DNA of 64,000 bases from Phenylobacterium sp. (GCF_004799515.1 NZ_SSMX01000047.1:124001-188000); one strand, 5' to 3'. Shown: positions 17,508 through 25,918, counted from the first letter of the stretch. The notes: a model not told the origin generated them from the sequence alone. Numbers and translations are program-made.

Positions 17508-17804
17508 ATGAAGACCTCCACCCTGACCTCGCGTTTCGCCGGCGTCGCCACCCTGGCCCTGGCCGTCCTGCCGATCGCCGCCCTGACCACCGCGGCCCAC
17601 GCCGCCGAGCGGGTCCACGTCGCCGACCTGAACCTGAACGCGCCCAACGGCCACGCCGTGTTCGAACAACGCGTCGACGGCGCCGCCCACCGCTTCTGCC
17701 GCATCGAAAAGAACCTGACCACCAAGGCCGCCTGTGAAGCCGGCGTGCGCACCGAGGCCAACGAAAAGGTCTCCGGCGCCGTGATGCTCGCCTCGCGCGT
17801 CTAA
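17508..17804 (+). CDS. UrcA family secreted protein
   Basis: 98-residue small exported protein with a signal peptide (cleavage near AAHAA, about residue 31). The mature part begins RVHVADLNLN, has two cysteines (RFCRIEK and AACEAG) likely joined by a disulfide, and matches the UrcA family, abundant in Caulobacterales and Sphingomonadales and of unknown function. A preceding 171-bp AT-rich gap probably holds its promoter; GAAGGAAAC supplies the ribosome site. A terminator follows. Confidence 0.85.
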   Translation: MKTSTLTSRFAGVATLALAVLPIAALTTAAHAAERVHVADLNLNAPNGHAVFEQRVDGAAHRFCRIEKNLTTKAACEAGVRTEANEKVSGAVMLASRV

Positions 17805-17895
17805 ACGCTCGCTCCGTGCGTACATGGAGTGAGAGGGCCTCCCCCCGGCCCTCCAGCCAGCCCGCCCCAGGCTCCCCGGCCACCTGGCGGGCGTG

Positions 17896-17928
17896 AGGCC
17901 CGCGACCCTCCCCGGCCGCGGGCCTTTT
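17896..17928 (+). terminator. intrinsic terminator after the UrcA gene
   Basis: AGGCCCGCG and CGCGGGCCT pair over 9 bp, followed by TTTT. Situated between the UrcA gene and the convergent RTX gene. Confidence 0.75.
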
Positions 17929-17949
17929 GCTGTCCGGGATACGCCACGC

Positions 17950-19812
17950 CTAGAGGTGCGAGAGCGTCCCCTCGAAGATCCAGTCGCTGGGCAGGTTGGA
18001 GAGCGTCACGTTCTGCAGGATCATCTCGCCGCCGCCGCCCGTCATCTCGACCACGGTGTTGGCGCCCACCTGGCTGAGGGTGAACTGGGTGCCGGGGTCC
18101 AACTCCACCCGGTCGCCCTTGGCGTAGTCGAAGTTGGTGATCAGGTCTTCGCCGATGTTCTGGGAGCCGTGGAACAGCTCCGCGCCGGTTCCGCCCGTCT
18201 CGGTGTCGTTGCCCAGGTCTCCGGAGATGTAGTCGTTGCCGGGGCCGCCGACGATCACGTCGTCGCCCTGGCCGCCGCGCAGGACGTTGGCCTCGGTCCC
18301 CGCGTGCAGGGTGTCGTTGCCAAGGTTGCCCAGCACGATGTCCTGGAAGCCTCCGCCGCCCACCAGCGAATCGTCGCCCTGGCCGCCCACCACCCAATTG
18401 GAGCCCGAGCCCCCGTGGATGGTGTCGTCGCCCATGTTGCCGTTCATGTCGCTGAAGCCGGAGCTTCCGGTGATGATGTCGTCGCCCTGGCCGCCGCGCA
18501 GCACGTTGTGGCCGGAACCGGCGGTGATGGTGTCGTTCCCGGCGCCGCCCACCAGGCTGTCGTCGCCGCCCGTGCCGGTCAGCACCATGCCGGCTCCCGG
18601 CGGCGTGACCTGGCCGCCGGTCTGGGCGATCGACACGGTGTAGGAGCCGGCATAGCCGTCCACGAAGGCCCCGGCGTCCACGTAGTAGGTCGAGCTCTGG
18701 GTCGCCGTGTAGACGATCCGCGAGTCGGGGTCGGTGCCGTCGGTGATGTCGTCGTTGGAGGCGACCACGTTGCCGCTGGCGTCGTGCAGCTCCAGGAACG
18801 GGTCGGCCAGGGTGCCTCCGTGGCCCGTCGCGCCGATCTCGTTGATGGTGTAGGTGTCGCCCGCCTGCAACTGAACGGCGAACCAGTCGTGGTCGCCCGC
18901 CTCCTGCAGGGCGGCGGAAATCGAGCCGCCGATGGCGAGATGGCCCATGGGAGCGGAGGTGTCGGTCAGGCTTGAGGCGTAGTCGTCTGGCGCGGGCGTG
19001 AACGGGCCCGAGGAATTGGTCGGGTTCCAGCCCAGGATGTCCAGCACCTGCAGGTCGGTGGCCGAGACGGTGCCCGGCGAGCCCGGTCCGCCGGGGCCGA
19101 AGGAGTCGCCCACGGTGTGGTCCCAGTCGCCCAGGTCCTGGCCGTCGAACTGGCCCGTCGTGCTCACCGAGTTGTGGAAGGCGAGGTTGGAGACGTCGTT
19201 GGAGTCGAGGCCGAAGAAGGTCGTCACCCCGTCAGACCCGCCGGTGTAGTCGCGCACGCCGCTGGCCGTGAAGCGGAACAGGTCCAGCGTGTTCCACCGG
19301 GTCTCGGCGACCCCCAGGCTGGAGATGCGCCCAAACACGCCCTCGGTGAGCTCGTGGTCGATGGCCCCGATGGCGTCCTGGCCGAAGGTCCAATTCAGGT
19401 CGCTGTTCAGGGTGACGACGTCGTCGATGGCATTGCCCTGCGCCTTCAGGCCCAGCATCACCGCCTGGGCTTGCGGGATGTCGAAGCCGACGCCGCCGGA
19501 CGGATCGCTGGCCGGCAGGCCGTTCACCGCGATGTCGTCGTTGGCCGTCGTGGCGTGGGAGCGCAGCTCGCTCACCAGCGTCTGGTAGCTGAGGTTCACT
19601 TCCGAGAAGTTGTTCTCGGCGCTGTCGGCCTGGCCCAGCGACGAGAACTGGAAGTCCACGCTCACGGTGAGCTGGTTGGTGAACTGGCTCTGCAGGAAGT
19701 TCTCGGCGGCGATCGCCGCGGCGCGGTAGGCCGGGGTGACGCCGTCCTCGTAGTAATTGATGAACGTCAGGCCGCTGCCGGCGAGGGTGACGGCTTCCGT
19801 GGGCAGAGTCAT
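17950..19812 (-). CDS. RTX secreted protein with metalloprotease-like N-terminus and PPC domain
   Basis: 620 residues without a Sec signal, as expected for type I secretion. N-terminal 260 residues resemble the NF038122-type metalloprotease domain, with HELTE at residues 153-157 where HExxH would be in metzincins. A bacterial pre-peptidase C-terminal (PPC) domain follows (about 290-400, HDWFAVQLQAGDTYTI ... DPFLELHDASGNVV). Then come about eight GGxGxD-type calcium-binding nonapeptides (GGAGNDTI, GGQGDDII, GNLGNDTL, GGPGNDYI) and a C-terminal RTX tail. No type I exporter genes are in the window. Likely a surface or extracellular Ca-folded protein; proteolytic activity is doubtful without the second histidine. 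Confidence 0.88.
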   Translation of the reverse strand: MTLPTEAVTLAGSGLTFINYYEDGVTPAYRAAAIAAENFLQSQFTNQLTVSVDFQFSSLGQADSAENNFSEVNLSYQTLVSELRSHATTANDDIAVNGLPASDPSGGVGFDIPQAQAVMLGLKAQGNAIDDVVTLNSDLNWTFGQDAIGAIDHELTEGVFGRISSLGVAETRWNTLDLFRFTASGVRDYTGGSDGVTTFFGLDSNDVSNLAFHNSVSTTGQFDGQDLGDWDHTVGDSFGPGGPGSPGTVSATDLQVLDILGWNPTNSSGPFTPAPDDYASSLTDTSAPMGHLAIGGSISAALQEAGDHDWFAVQLQAGDTYTINEIGATGHGGTLADPFLELHDASGNVVASNDDITDGTDPDSRIVYTATQSSTYYVDAGAFVDGYAGSYTVSIAQTGGQVTPPGAGMVLTGTGGDDSLVGGAGNDTITAGSGHNVLRGGQGDDIITGSSGFSDMNGNMGDDTIHGGSGSNWVVGGQGDDSLVGGGGFQDIVLGNLGNDTLHAGTEANVLRGGQGDDVIVGGPGNDYISGDLGNDTETGGTGAELFHGSQNIGEDLITNFDYAKGDRVELDPGTQFTLSQVGANTVVEMTGGGGEMILQNVTLSNLPSDWIFEGTLSHL

Positions 19813-19974
19813 CGGTACTCTCTTGTCACTACGTCCCCTGCGCAGAAGGGCGGCGAAGCTCGGACCTTGTCAATCGGTTGTACTCGGCCAAGCTGCAACT
19901 TTCCCCCCGCGTAACCCCGGCGCCAGGGCGTCGGACGGGTTTCGGCGGCGCGGATTTCGACTAGAGCTGGAGCC

Positions 19975-20661
19975 ATGACCGCCCATCCCCTCGACCGTCC
20001 GGTCTGGAGCGCCCTCACCAACCGCCAGGCCGACCTGGCCCTGGGCGACACCCACGCCCTGCGGATGGACCCCGATTACGGCTTGTTCGCCGCCGCCGCC
20101 GACCGCACGCGGCAGAGTCTGGCGGCGTTGGGGGCGCTCACGCCCGCGAGCGGCGCCCTGGCCCTGGTGGAGGCCGACCGGCCCCCTCGGGTCCCCGGAA
20201 CCCGCTGCGAACTGCGTTACATCTGGCAGATGACCGCTGAGGCCTTGAGGCCCCACGCCGCGTCCCGGCCGGACTTCGAGATCGTCCCGCTGACCGAGGA
20301 CGATGCGCCGCAGATGCTGGCGCTGGCCACCCTCACCGAACCTGGGCCGTTCTTCAGCCGCACGCATCGCCTGGGGGACTTCATCGGGGTGAAGGCGCGC
20401 GGCCAGCTGCTGGCGATGGCCGGCGAGCGGATGAAGCCCGTCGGCTTCACCGAGATCAGCGGCGTCTGCACCCATCCCAATCACCGCGGCTACGGCTATG
20501 CAGCGGCGCTGACCTATCTGGCGACCCAACGGGTCCTCGAGCGGGGAGAGCAGCCCTTCCTGCACGTCTACGCGCACAACAAGGCCGCCATTGCCCTCTA
20601 TGAAGCGCTGGGCTTTTCCCTGCGCCGCGAGATGGCGATGGCGGTGCTGACGCGGGCCTGA
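19975..20661 (+). CDS. GNAT family N-acetyltransferase (FR47-like)
   Basis: 228 residues; the C-terminal half is a GNAT domain with the acetyl-CoA pyrophosphate-binding sequence VCTHPNHRGYGYAAAL and the following LHVYAHNKAAIALYEALGF helix-strand, typical of the FR47 group. The N-terminal half (about 100 residues) is less conserved and may form a partial second GNAT fold. Substrate unknown. GGAG lies just upstream of the ATG. It runs divergently from the RTX gene. Confidence 0.88.
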   Translation: MTAHPLDRPVWSALTNRQADLALGDTHALRMDPDYGLFAAAADRTRQSLAALGALTPASGALALVEADRPPRVPGTRCELRYIWQMTAEALRPHAASRPDFEIVPLTEDDAPQMLALATLTEPGPFFSRTHRLGDFIGVKARGQLLAMAGERMKPVGFTEISGVCTHPNHRGYGYAAALTYLATQRVLERGEQPFLHVYAHNKAAIALYEALGFSLRREMAMAVLTRA

Positions 20662-20701
20662 AGCGGCCCGCGCCAAGACAGCCCTGTGAAGACGTCAGGC
20701 C

Positions 20702-20968
20702 CTAGAACGGCACCCAGACGCCGCCGCGATAGTAGCCGCGGCCTTCGTGATAGTCGCGCCAGTGGTGATGGTCGTCCCAGTGCTGGTGGAAGTACCAGTC
20801 GTCGGGATGCACCACGACGCCCAGGTTCGGAGCGTAGTTGTAGTGCTCGTGCGCATGCCAGCAATCGCCGTCGCGGTTGCAGACGACATCGGCCGAGGCC
20901 GGCAGGGCGGAAAGAGCGAGGGCGGCGGCGGCGCCCGCCGCGGCCAGTCCAATAAGAAGGGGCTTCAT
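20702..20968 (-). CDS. small secreted histidine/aromatic-rich protein
   Basis: 88 residues with a signal peptide (cleavage near LPASA-D, about residue 26). The mature part has two cysteines (VCNRDGDCW) and is packed with His, Tyr, Trp and Asp (HEHYNYAP, HQHWDDHHHWRDYHEG), a composition that could bind metal ions. No family recognised. A perfect AGGAGG precedes the ATG. Confidence 0.75.
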   Translation of the reverse strand: MKPLLIGLAAAGAAAALALSALPASADVVCNRDGDCWHAHEHYNYAPNLGVVVHPDDWYFHQHWDDHHHWRDYHEGRGYYRGGVWVPF

Positions 20969-21041
20969 GGGGCCTCCTGTTTAAAGGTTGAACAGCCCCC
21001 CAACGACTCGCCCGCAAACGTGGTTCCGCCGCGAACCGGCC

Positions 21042-22316
21042 TCAGGGATTCATCCGCCAGGGCGATCGGTCGGCCCATGTGGCGATCGCCGCCGTCGCCC
21101 AGGCCGTGGTCTTGTCCGTGTGGCAGACATTGCAGGCGTTGGGGACGCCCAGCTTGTCCGTCTGCGCCGGCGGGACGAAGCGGAAGGTGTGGCTGGCGAC
21201 GTTCACCTTGGCCACCGTCTGCTCGATCTTCGGCATGTGGCAGGCCACGCACTGGTCGCCCGCGCTGCCCGCCGCGTGGTGGGTGTGCGCCTCGATGGAC
21301 GCCGCGCGCGGACCGTTGCGGCCGTTCGGGCTGTGGCAGGTCAGGCAGACCTCGCTCGCCGGCTTCTTCAGCATGGCTTCGTTCTGCGTGCCGTGCGGAT
21401 CGTGGCAGGAGAAACAGGTGACGCCCCGCGCGTACATCAGGCTCTGGATGAAGTCGTTGCCCTGCATCCGGTTCTTGTGCGCCGTGCCATCCGGGTAGTG
21501 GGTGAAGGTCAGCTCACCCAGCTTGTGGTCCTCCAGCTTCCAGAAATCCGACAGCTTCAGCCCGGCCTGATAGCCCACCGGCCAGTCGTAGTACTTGCCG
21601 GCGATCGGGTTGCCGAGCGGCTGGCCCTGGGAGTGGCAGCGGATGCAGGTGTCGTTGGCGCTGACGTAGTCCTGCCGCCCCGGATTGACGACATTGGCCG
21701 CCGCCGGATGCGCCGCATGCGCGCTGCCCGGCCCGTGGCAGGCCTCGCAGCCGACGTTCCATTCCGCCACCGCCTGGGTCTTGATGTCGTAGTTGACGGA
21801 GTGGCAGCCGTCGCACAGCGGCCCGGTCGGCCGCCCGGAGTTGTCGCCCTTCGGGTCCGGATAGAACTTCGCCCACCAGTCGCCGCCCACGTCGGGCACG
21901 TGGTAGGGCAACCAGGTCTTGTTGGTGACGTCCCACTGGATCGGATAGGGGAAGTAGTCCTTGCCCACCTTGTGGAAGTAGCGCTGCTTCCAGCCGCTGC
22001 CGTAGACGAAGGCGATGTCCTTGGCGGTGAAGGTGACGAGCGCGTTGGGCTTGCTGAGGTCCGGGATGATCGCGTCCGGATGTTCCTTCGGGTCGCGCAC
22101 CACATTGGCCATGCGGGTCTTTGACCAGCGGGCGTAGATCTCCTGGTGGCAGGTCCCGCAAGTGGCCGAGCCGACGTAGTGGGCCTCCGAGACCGCCGCC
22201 TTCGGGGGCGCAGCCTGGGCGGCGGAGCGGCCCGGCGCGAGGGCGGCGCCGGCGATGACGCTCGCCAGCAGAAAGGCCACGGCCAGGCCCACGTACGGGA
22301 CGGAACCAGTCCTCAC
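21042..22316 (-). CDS. octaheme c-type cytochrome (doubled-CXXCH / c554-like)
   Basis: 424 residues with an N-terminal hydrophobic export or anchor segment and eight CXXCH heme sites in order: CGTCH, CDGCH, CEACH, CIRCH, CFSCH, CLTCH, CVACH, CNVCH. The close pairing of motifs and the ATCGTCHQEIYARW opening match the cytochrome c554/doubled-CXXCH families. These carry electrons in the periplasm or, in related octahemes, reduce nitrogen or sulfur compounds; no CXXCK active-site heme is seen, which argues for electron transfer rather than NrfA-type catalysis. GTG start with GAGGAG upstream. No quinol dehydrogenase or other partner gene is adjacent. Confidence 0.9.
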   Translation of the reverse strand: MRTGSVPYVGLAVAFLLASVIAGAALAPGRSAAQAAPPKAAVSEAHYVGSATCGTCHQEIYARWSKTRMANVVRDPKEHPDAIIPDLSKPNALVTFTAKDIAFVYGSGWKQRYFHKVGKDYFPYPIQWDVTNKTWLPYHVPDVGGDWWAKFYPDPKGDNSGRPTGPLCDGCHSVNYDIKTQAVAEWNVGCEACHGPGSAHAAHPAAANVVNPGRQDYVSANDTCIRCHSQGQPLGNPIAGKYYDWPVGYQAGLKLSDFWKLEDHKLGELTFTHYPDGTAHKNRMQGNDFIQSLMYARGVTCFSCHDPHGTQNEAMLKKPASEVCLTCHSPNGRNGPRAASIEAHTHHAAGSAGDQCVACHMPKIEQTVAKVNVASHTFRFVPPAQTDKLGVPNACNVCHTDKTTAWATAAIATWADRSPWRMNP

Positions 22317-22392
22317 GACGTCTCCTCGAAGGGCCCAGCGCCCTTAGACCTCGGCCTGGCCGCCGGAGTCCAGCTCCGGTGTTGACCTTAGG

Positions 22393-22863
22393 TCAATTCG
22401 CGCCCGCCGGCTTGGCCAAGGCGTCGACGAAGCGGCGGTTCAGCGCCGCCAGCCGCGCCCGGTCCGCCGGGTCCCAGCCGGCCAGCGCCTTGGACAAGAG
22501 CCGCCGCCGCGCCGCGGTGATCGCCTGGACCGCCGCCTCGCCCGCCGCCGTCAGGTGGGCCGTCCGCACCCGCCGGTCGCCCTCGCCGCCATGGCGGGCG
22601 ATCAGGCCCAGGCCTTCCAGCTTGGCGAGCTGGCGGCTGAGGGTGGTGTGGTCGCGCCCGACCTGGTCGGCGAGGCCGGCGACGCTCAACGGCCCGCGCG
22701 CGCCCAGCCGCACCAGCAGCGGGAACAGCGCCCGGTCCAGGCTGACGCCCGCCTCCCGCAACAGCACCTCGTCGCGGCGAGGACTGTTCAGGAAGCTCAT
22801 CAGCTCGACCAGGGCGGCGGCCAGGGCGTCGATGTCCCCTAATCCGTTGCGTGTATCATGCAC
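22393..22863 (-). CDS. MarR family transcriptional regulator
   Basis: 156-residue winged-helix regulator. The recognition region LADQVGRDHTTLSRQLAKLE and the wing GGEGDRRVRTAHLTAAG are standard MarR features. Divergent from the flavin reductase gene with only 37 bp between. The GTG start is the first triplet of GTGCATGATACAC, one arm of a perfect inverted repeat whose other arm covers the start of the divergent gene. The likely role is autorepression plus control of the reductase in response to a small ligand or oxidant. Confidence 0.92.
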   Translation of the reverse strand: MHDTRNGLGDIDALAAALVELMSFLNSPRRDEVLLREAGVSLDRALFPLLVRLGARGPLSVAGLADQVGRDHTTLSRQLAKLEGLGLIARHGGEGDRRVRTAHLTAAGEAAVQAITAARRRLLSKALAGWDPADRARLAALNRRFVDALAKPAGAN

Positions 22864-22909
22864 TCTTTACACCGATCCGCTTCAGGCCCATAAAACGTGC
22901 ATGATACAC
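22851..22909. promoter_or_regulatory. perfect inverted repeat, probable MarR operator
   Basis: GTGTATCATGCAC (22,851-22,863) and GTGCATGATACAC (22,897-22,909) are exact reverse complements separated by 33 bp. Each arm contains a start codon of one of the two divergent genes, so an occupied site would block ribosome access regions and both promoters together. Confidence 0.75.
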
Positions 22910-23488
22910 TCAACCGAAGTGCTCGTCATCGCCGGAAGCGTCCGCGCGCGGCGCATCGCCCCGCAGGTGGCCGCCTGGGTGGCCGAGGTCGGCCGCGCGG
23001 CCACGTCCGCCGCCCAACCCATCGCGCTGGAGGTGGTCGACCTGAAGGACTGGCCGCTGCCCCTCGACGACGAGCCGGGGGTCCCGGCCGGCGGCCACTA
23101 TGAGCACGAGCACACCCGCGCCTGGAGCCGCAAGGTCGCCGCCGCCCAGGCCTTCGTCTTCGTGACGCCGCAGTACAACTGGGGCTATCCCGCCGCGCTC
23201 AAGAACGCACTCGATCACCTCTATGCGGAGTGGGCCGGTAAGCCCGCGATGATCGTCACCTACGGCGGTCACGGCGGCGACCGCTGCTCCGAACAGCTGC
23301 TGCAGGTCTGCCAGGGCCTGCACATGGCGCCCCTCGCGACCCGGCCCCGGATGAAGCTCCCGCGCACGCACATCGAGGCCAACGCGGGCGAGATCGACCC
23401 CGCCAAGGAATTCGCCGACCACCTGGACGAACTCACCCAGGCCTTCGCCGAACTGGCCGCGGCGCTGGCGGCCGGTCCGCGGCAGTAG
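22901..23488 (+). CDS. NADPH-dependent FMN reductase family protein
   Basis: 195-residue flavodoxin-like reductase. It starts MIHSTEVLVIAGSVRARR (phosphate-binding loop GSVRARR), and carries FVTPQYNWGYPAALKNALDH, the signature of NADPH-dependent FMN/azo/quinone reductases. TYGGHGGDR contacts the flavin. Products of such enzymes protect against quinones or electrophiles, matching control by a MarR regulator. No clear Shine-Dalgarno is seen before the ATG, so translation may be leaderless. Confidence 0.9.
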   Translation: MIHSTEVLVIAGSVRARRIAPQVAAWVAEVGRAATSAAQPIALEVVDLKDWPLPLDDEPGVPAGGHYEHEHTRAWSRKVAAAQAFVFVTPQYNWGYPAALKNALDHLYAEWAGKPAMIVTYGGHGGDRCSEQLLQVCQGLHMAPLATRPRMKLPRTHIEANAGEIDPAKEFADHLDELTQAFAELAAALAAGPRQ

Positions 23489-23575
23489 ACCGCCGCGGCA
23501 TGGGAATTTGCCGCGCCCCCGCGAACGTTCGGTGTTAGCGTCGCCGCCTGGCGCTGGCGCCGGGGGAGAACAGTC

Positions 23576-23881
23576 ATGAACGCTCGTCTTGCGGCCTTGG
23601 CCGGCGCGGTGATCCTCGCGGGGGGCCTCGCCGGCTGCGCGACGGACGAACACTTCTACGGCCCGACGGCGCCCTATGGCGATGTGGACTACGACGCCTA
23701 CTACGACGGCTCCTACGGCCCGTTCTACGGCGGCTACTGGGGCCCCGGCGACCAGTTCTACTATTGGAGCCAGGACCACCGGCACTACCACCGCGACGTC
23801 GGCGGCCACTTCCAGCGTCAGGGCCGCGAGGGCTTCAACCCGGTGCACGGCCACGCGCCCGCGGCGACCCGGCGGCGCTAG
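23576..23881 (+). CDS. small Tyr/Gly-rich lipoprotein, paralogue A
   Basis: 101 residues with lipobox LAGC (Cys22), then a Tyr/Gly/Asp/His-rich segment (YDAYYDGSYGPFYGGYWGPG) and a basic, His-containing tail with RQGREGFNPVHGHAP. Not a recognised family. It is clearly related to the gene at 25,932-26,255, which shares the Cys-anchored start, a YDAYYD-FYGPY-DGYWG core and a HxxGF..V.AGHAP end. GGGGGAG precedes the ATG. Function unknown; probably anchored in the outer membrane. Confidence 0.75.
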   Translation: MNARLAALAGAVILAGGLAGCATDEHFYGPTAPYGDVDYDAYYDGSYGPFYGGYWGPGDQFYYWSQDHRHYHRDVGGHFQRQGREGFNPVHGHAPAATRRR

Positions 23882-23944
23882 CGCCGCGTCACGAGAGGCG
23901 TCGGAGGGTCTTCAGGGGGGTAGGTAGTGCGCCGCGCGGCGGCT

Positions 23945-24364
23945 CTACCTCGCCCTGGTCCCAGAATAGCCGTAGCCGCCTTGCGTGTGGTCGACCATCA
24001 AGGTGACGCTGCTGCAGTCGCCGACCGGCTGGGTGACGACGCCGCCGACCTCCCGGTAGCCTTGGGTGCCGGCTCCGGCCCAGACCTCGCCGTGGGGTTT
24101 GCCGTCGGCCTTGATCGCCGCACATTGCGCGGACGGCGCCGCCGGTTTCGCGAGAGCCTTGTCCGTCGCCGCCTTAAGCGTGCGCTGCGCCCAGGCGTCG
24201 AGCGCCTCCGGATCGTTCTCCGTCGCCACGGCGCCGTCCACCGGTGCGTCCACGTGAGGCGGCGCGCCGCCATCCCCGGTTCGAATGGCTTCCTGCGCGA
24301 AGGCCGAGGCGCCGACGAGCGTCAGACAAAGGAAGGGGACCACAGCGGTGACGATGCTCTTCAT
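23945..24364 (-). CDS. secreted protein of unknown function
   Basis: 139 residues starting MKSIVTAVVPFLCLTLVGAS with a signal peptide cut near AFAQ. The mature part has two cysteines (SAQCAAI and GDCSSVTL), an Ala/Lys/Asp helix around residue 60 and a Gly/Tyr-rich end (GGYGYSGTRAR). No family recognised. A TTG six codons upstream is in frame but would bury the signal peptide. Convergent with the lipoprotein gene at 23,576. Confidence 0.65.
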   Translation of the reverse strand: MKSIVTAVVPFLCLTLVGASAFAQEAIRTGDGGAPPHVDAPVDGAVATENDPEALDAWAQRTLKAATDKALAKPAAPSAQCAAIKADGKPHGEVWAGAGTQGYREVGGVVTQPVGDCSSVTLMVDHTQGGYGYSGTRAR

Positions 24365-24579
24365 CCCGCGATCACGCCCCAACGGCGTGTCCGTTCCATG
24401 GCGGATTTGCCGGCATCTGTTTCGATGACGATATGCGCAGCGGGAAGTTGGAGGCGTGAACGCCCCGAATGGGCCGGCCCACTTCTGCGATCGTTACACG
24501 GCTCTGGGCGTCAGCGGCGGTTGTCTTGAAACGCTGCTTGCCGCTACGTTCCCCAAGGTCAACGAAGGGCGATCAGGTC

Positions 24580-25347
24580 ATGCGAAACGCGTGTGTCGCG
24601 GGCTTGAGCGCCGGCCTTCTCACAGCCTTCCCCCAAATGGCGACCGCGCAGACCGACGAAATCCAGGTCTACAACGCCCAGATCGCCGAGCCCGGCGTCT
24701 TCAACCTGACCCTGCATGACAACTTCACGCCCGATGGCCGCAAGACGCCGGCGTTCCCGGGGGCCATCGTGTCGAACGGCTCGCTCAACGGCGTGCCGGA
24801 GTGGGCCTACGGCGTGACCCCCTGGTTCGAGGCGGGGCTCTACCTGCCGCTCTACAGTCTCCCCCGCAATGGCGACGCCCAGCTGGACGGGTTCAAGCTC
24901 CGCGCCCTGTTCGTCGAGCCCGACGCCGCCCAGCACACCTTCTTCTACGGCGTCAATTTCGAGTTCAGCTTCAATTCCAAGCACTGGGACCCGAATACCT
25001 ACACCCAGGAGATCCGCCCCATCCTGGGGTGGCGGTTCGGCAAGATGGACTTCATCGTCAACCCGATCCTGGACAATTCCTGGAAGGGCTTTTCACGGCT
25101 CGATTTCGCCCCGGCCACCCGCGTCGACTACAATTTCTCCGACAAGTGGGCGATCGCGGCGGAGGAGTACGACGACTTCGGCCAGCTGCGCCATTTCGAC
25201 CGGCCCAGCGGGCAGACGCACCAGCTGTTCGCGGTGATCGACTACAACGGCAAACCCATCAACGTGGAGGGCGGCGTGGGCTTCGGCCTGAACTCCGCGA
25301 CCGATCACCTGACGCTGAAGCTCATCCTGTCGCGCGACCTGAACTGA
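24580..25347 (+). CDS. probable outer-membrane beta-barrel protein, unknown function
   Basis: 255 residues with a signal peptide (cleavage near MATAQ). The mature chain is a regular series of amphipathic strands with many aromatic residues, for example NLTLHDNFTP, HTFFYGVNFEFSF, EIRPILGWRFGKMDFIVNP and GVGFGLN, ending in an aromatic-poor LKLILSRDLN strand. This looks like a porin-type or OmpW-like barrel without a named family. Preceded by about 215 bp with no gene; followed 67 bp later by ruvC. Confidence 0.7.
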   Translation: MRNACVAGLSAGLLTAFPQMATAQTDEIQVYNAQIAEPGVFNLTLHDNFTPDGRKTPAFPGAIVSNGSLNGVPEWAYGVTPWFEAGLYLPLYSLPRNGDAQLDGFKLRALFVEPDAAQHTFFYGVNFEFSFNSKHWDPNTYTQEIRPILGWRFGKMDFIVNPILDNSWKGFSRLDFAPATRVDYNFSDKWAIAAEEYDDFGQLRHFDRPSGQTHQLFAVIDYNGKPINVEGGVGFGLNSATDHLTLKLILSRDLN

Positions 25348-25414
25348 CCGCGCCCCGCTCATCCTTCCTCAACCCTTCCCGCGCATCCCTTCCAGGGGCA
25401 CACTGGAACAGACG

Positions 25415-25918
25415 ATGAACGCGAATCAGCCGCTCCGCATAATCGGCCTCGACCCGGGGCTGCGCCGCACCGGCTGGGGCGTGGTGGCGGTGGACGGCGC
25501 GCGGCTGGTCCATGTGGCGCACGGGGTGATCGCGCCCAAGGACAGCCTGGCGTTTTCCGAGCGGCTGCTGATCCTGTTCGAGGGCCTGGCCCAGGTGATC
25601 GCGCTCCACGCGCCGCAGGAGGCGGCCGTGGAGGAGACCTTCATGAACAACAACGCCGCCTCGGCGCTGAAGCTGGGCCATGCGCGGGCCTGCTGCCTGA
25701 TCGCCCCGGCGCGCGCCGGCCTGCCGGTGGCCGAGTACGCCGCCACCGTGGTCAAGAAGGCCGTGGTCGGCACGGGCGGAGCGGACAAGGCCCAGGTGGG
25801 CTTCATGATCCGCCGCCTGCTGCCGACCGCCGGCGACACCACCGCCGACGCCGCCGACGCGCTGGCCGTCGCTATCGCCCATGCGCACGCGCGCCGGGCG
25901 CGCAGCTACGCCGCCTGA
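25415..25918 (+). CDS. ruvC: Holliday junction resolvase RuvC
   Basis: 167-residue RNase-H-fold endonuclease that cuts Holliday junctions as a dimer. Catalytic acids are visible in IGLDPGLRRTG (Asp), VEETFMNNN (Glu) and TADAADALAVAIAHAH (Asp). It acts with RuvAB, encoded 2 kb downstream; the three intervening genes (two small lipoproteins, an MFS transporter) separate it from ruvAB, where many relatives keep ruvC directly upstream. Confidence 0.97.
   Translation: MNANQPLRIIGLDPGLRRTGWGVVAVDGARLVHVAHGVIAPKDSLAFSERLLILFEGLAQVIALHAPQEAAVEETFMNNNAASALKLGHARACCLIAPARAGLPVAEYAATVVKKAVVGTGGADKAQVGFMIRRLLPTAGDTTADAADALAVAIAHAHARRARSYAA

Noticed and set aside
21042..22316. NrfA-type nitrite reductase or hydroxylamine oxidoreductase
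   Set aside because: No CXXCK active-site heme and no HAO-type cross-linking tyrosine context; electron transfer is the safer call.
22897..23103. Start of the flavin reductase at the GTG of the operator arm (MHDTLN frame)
   Set aside because: It is out of frame with the reductase and yields an Arg-rich shadow; the ATG at 22,901 opens the flavodoxin fold.
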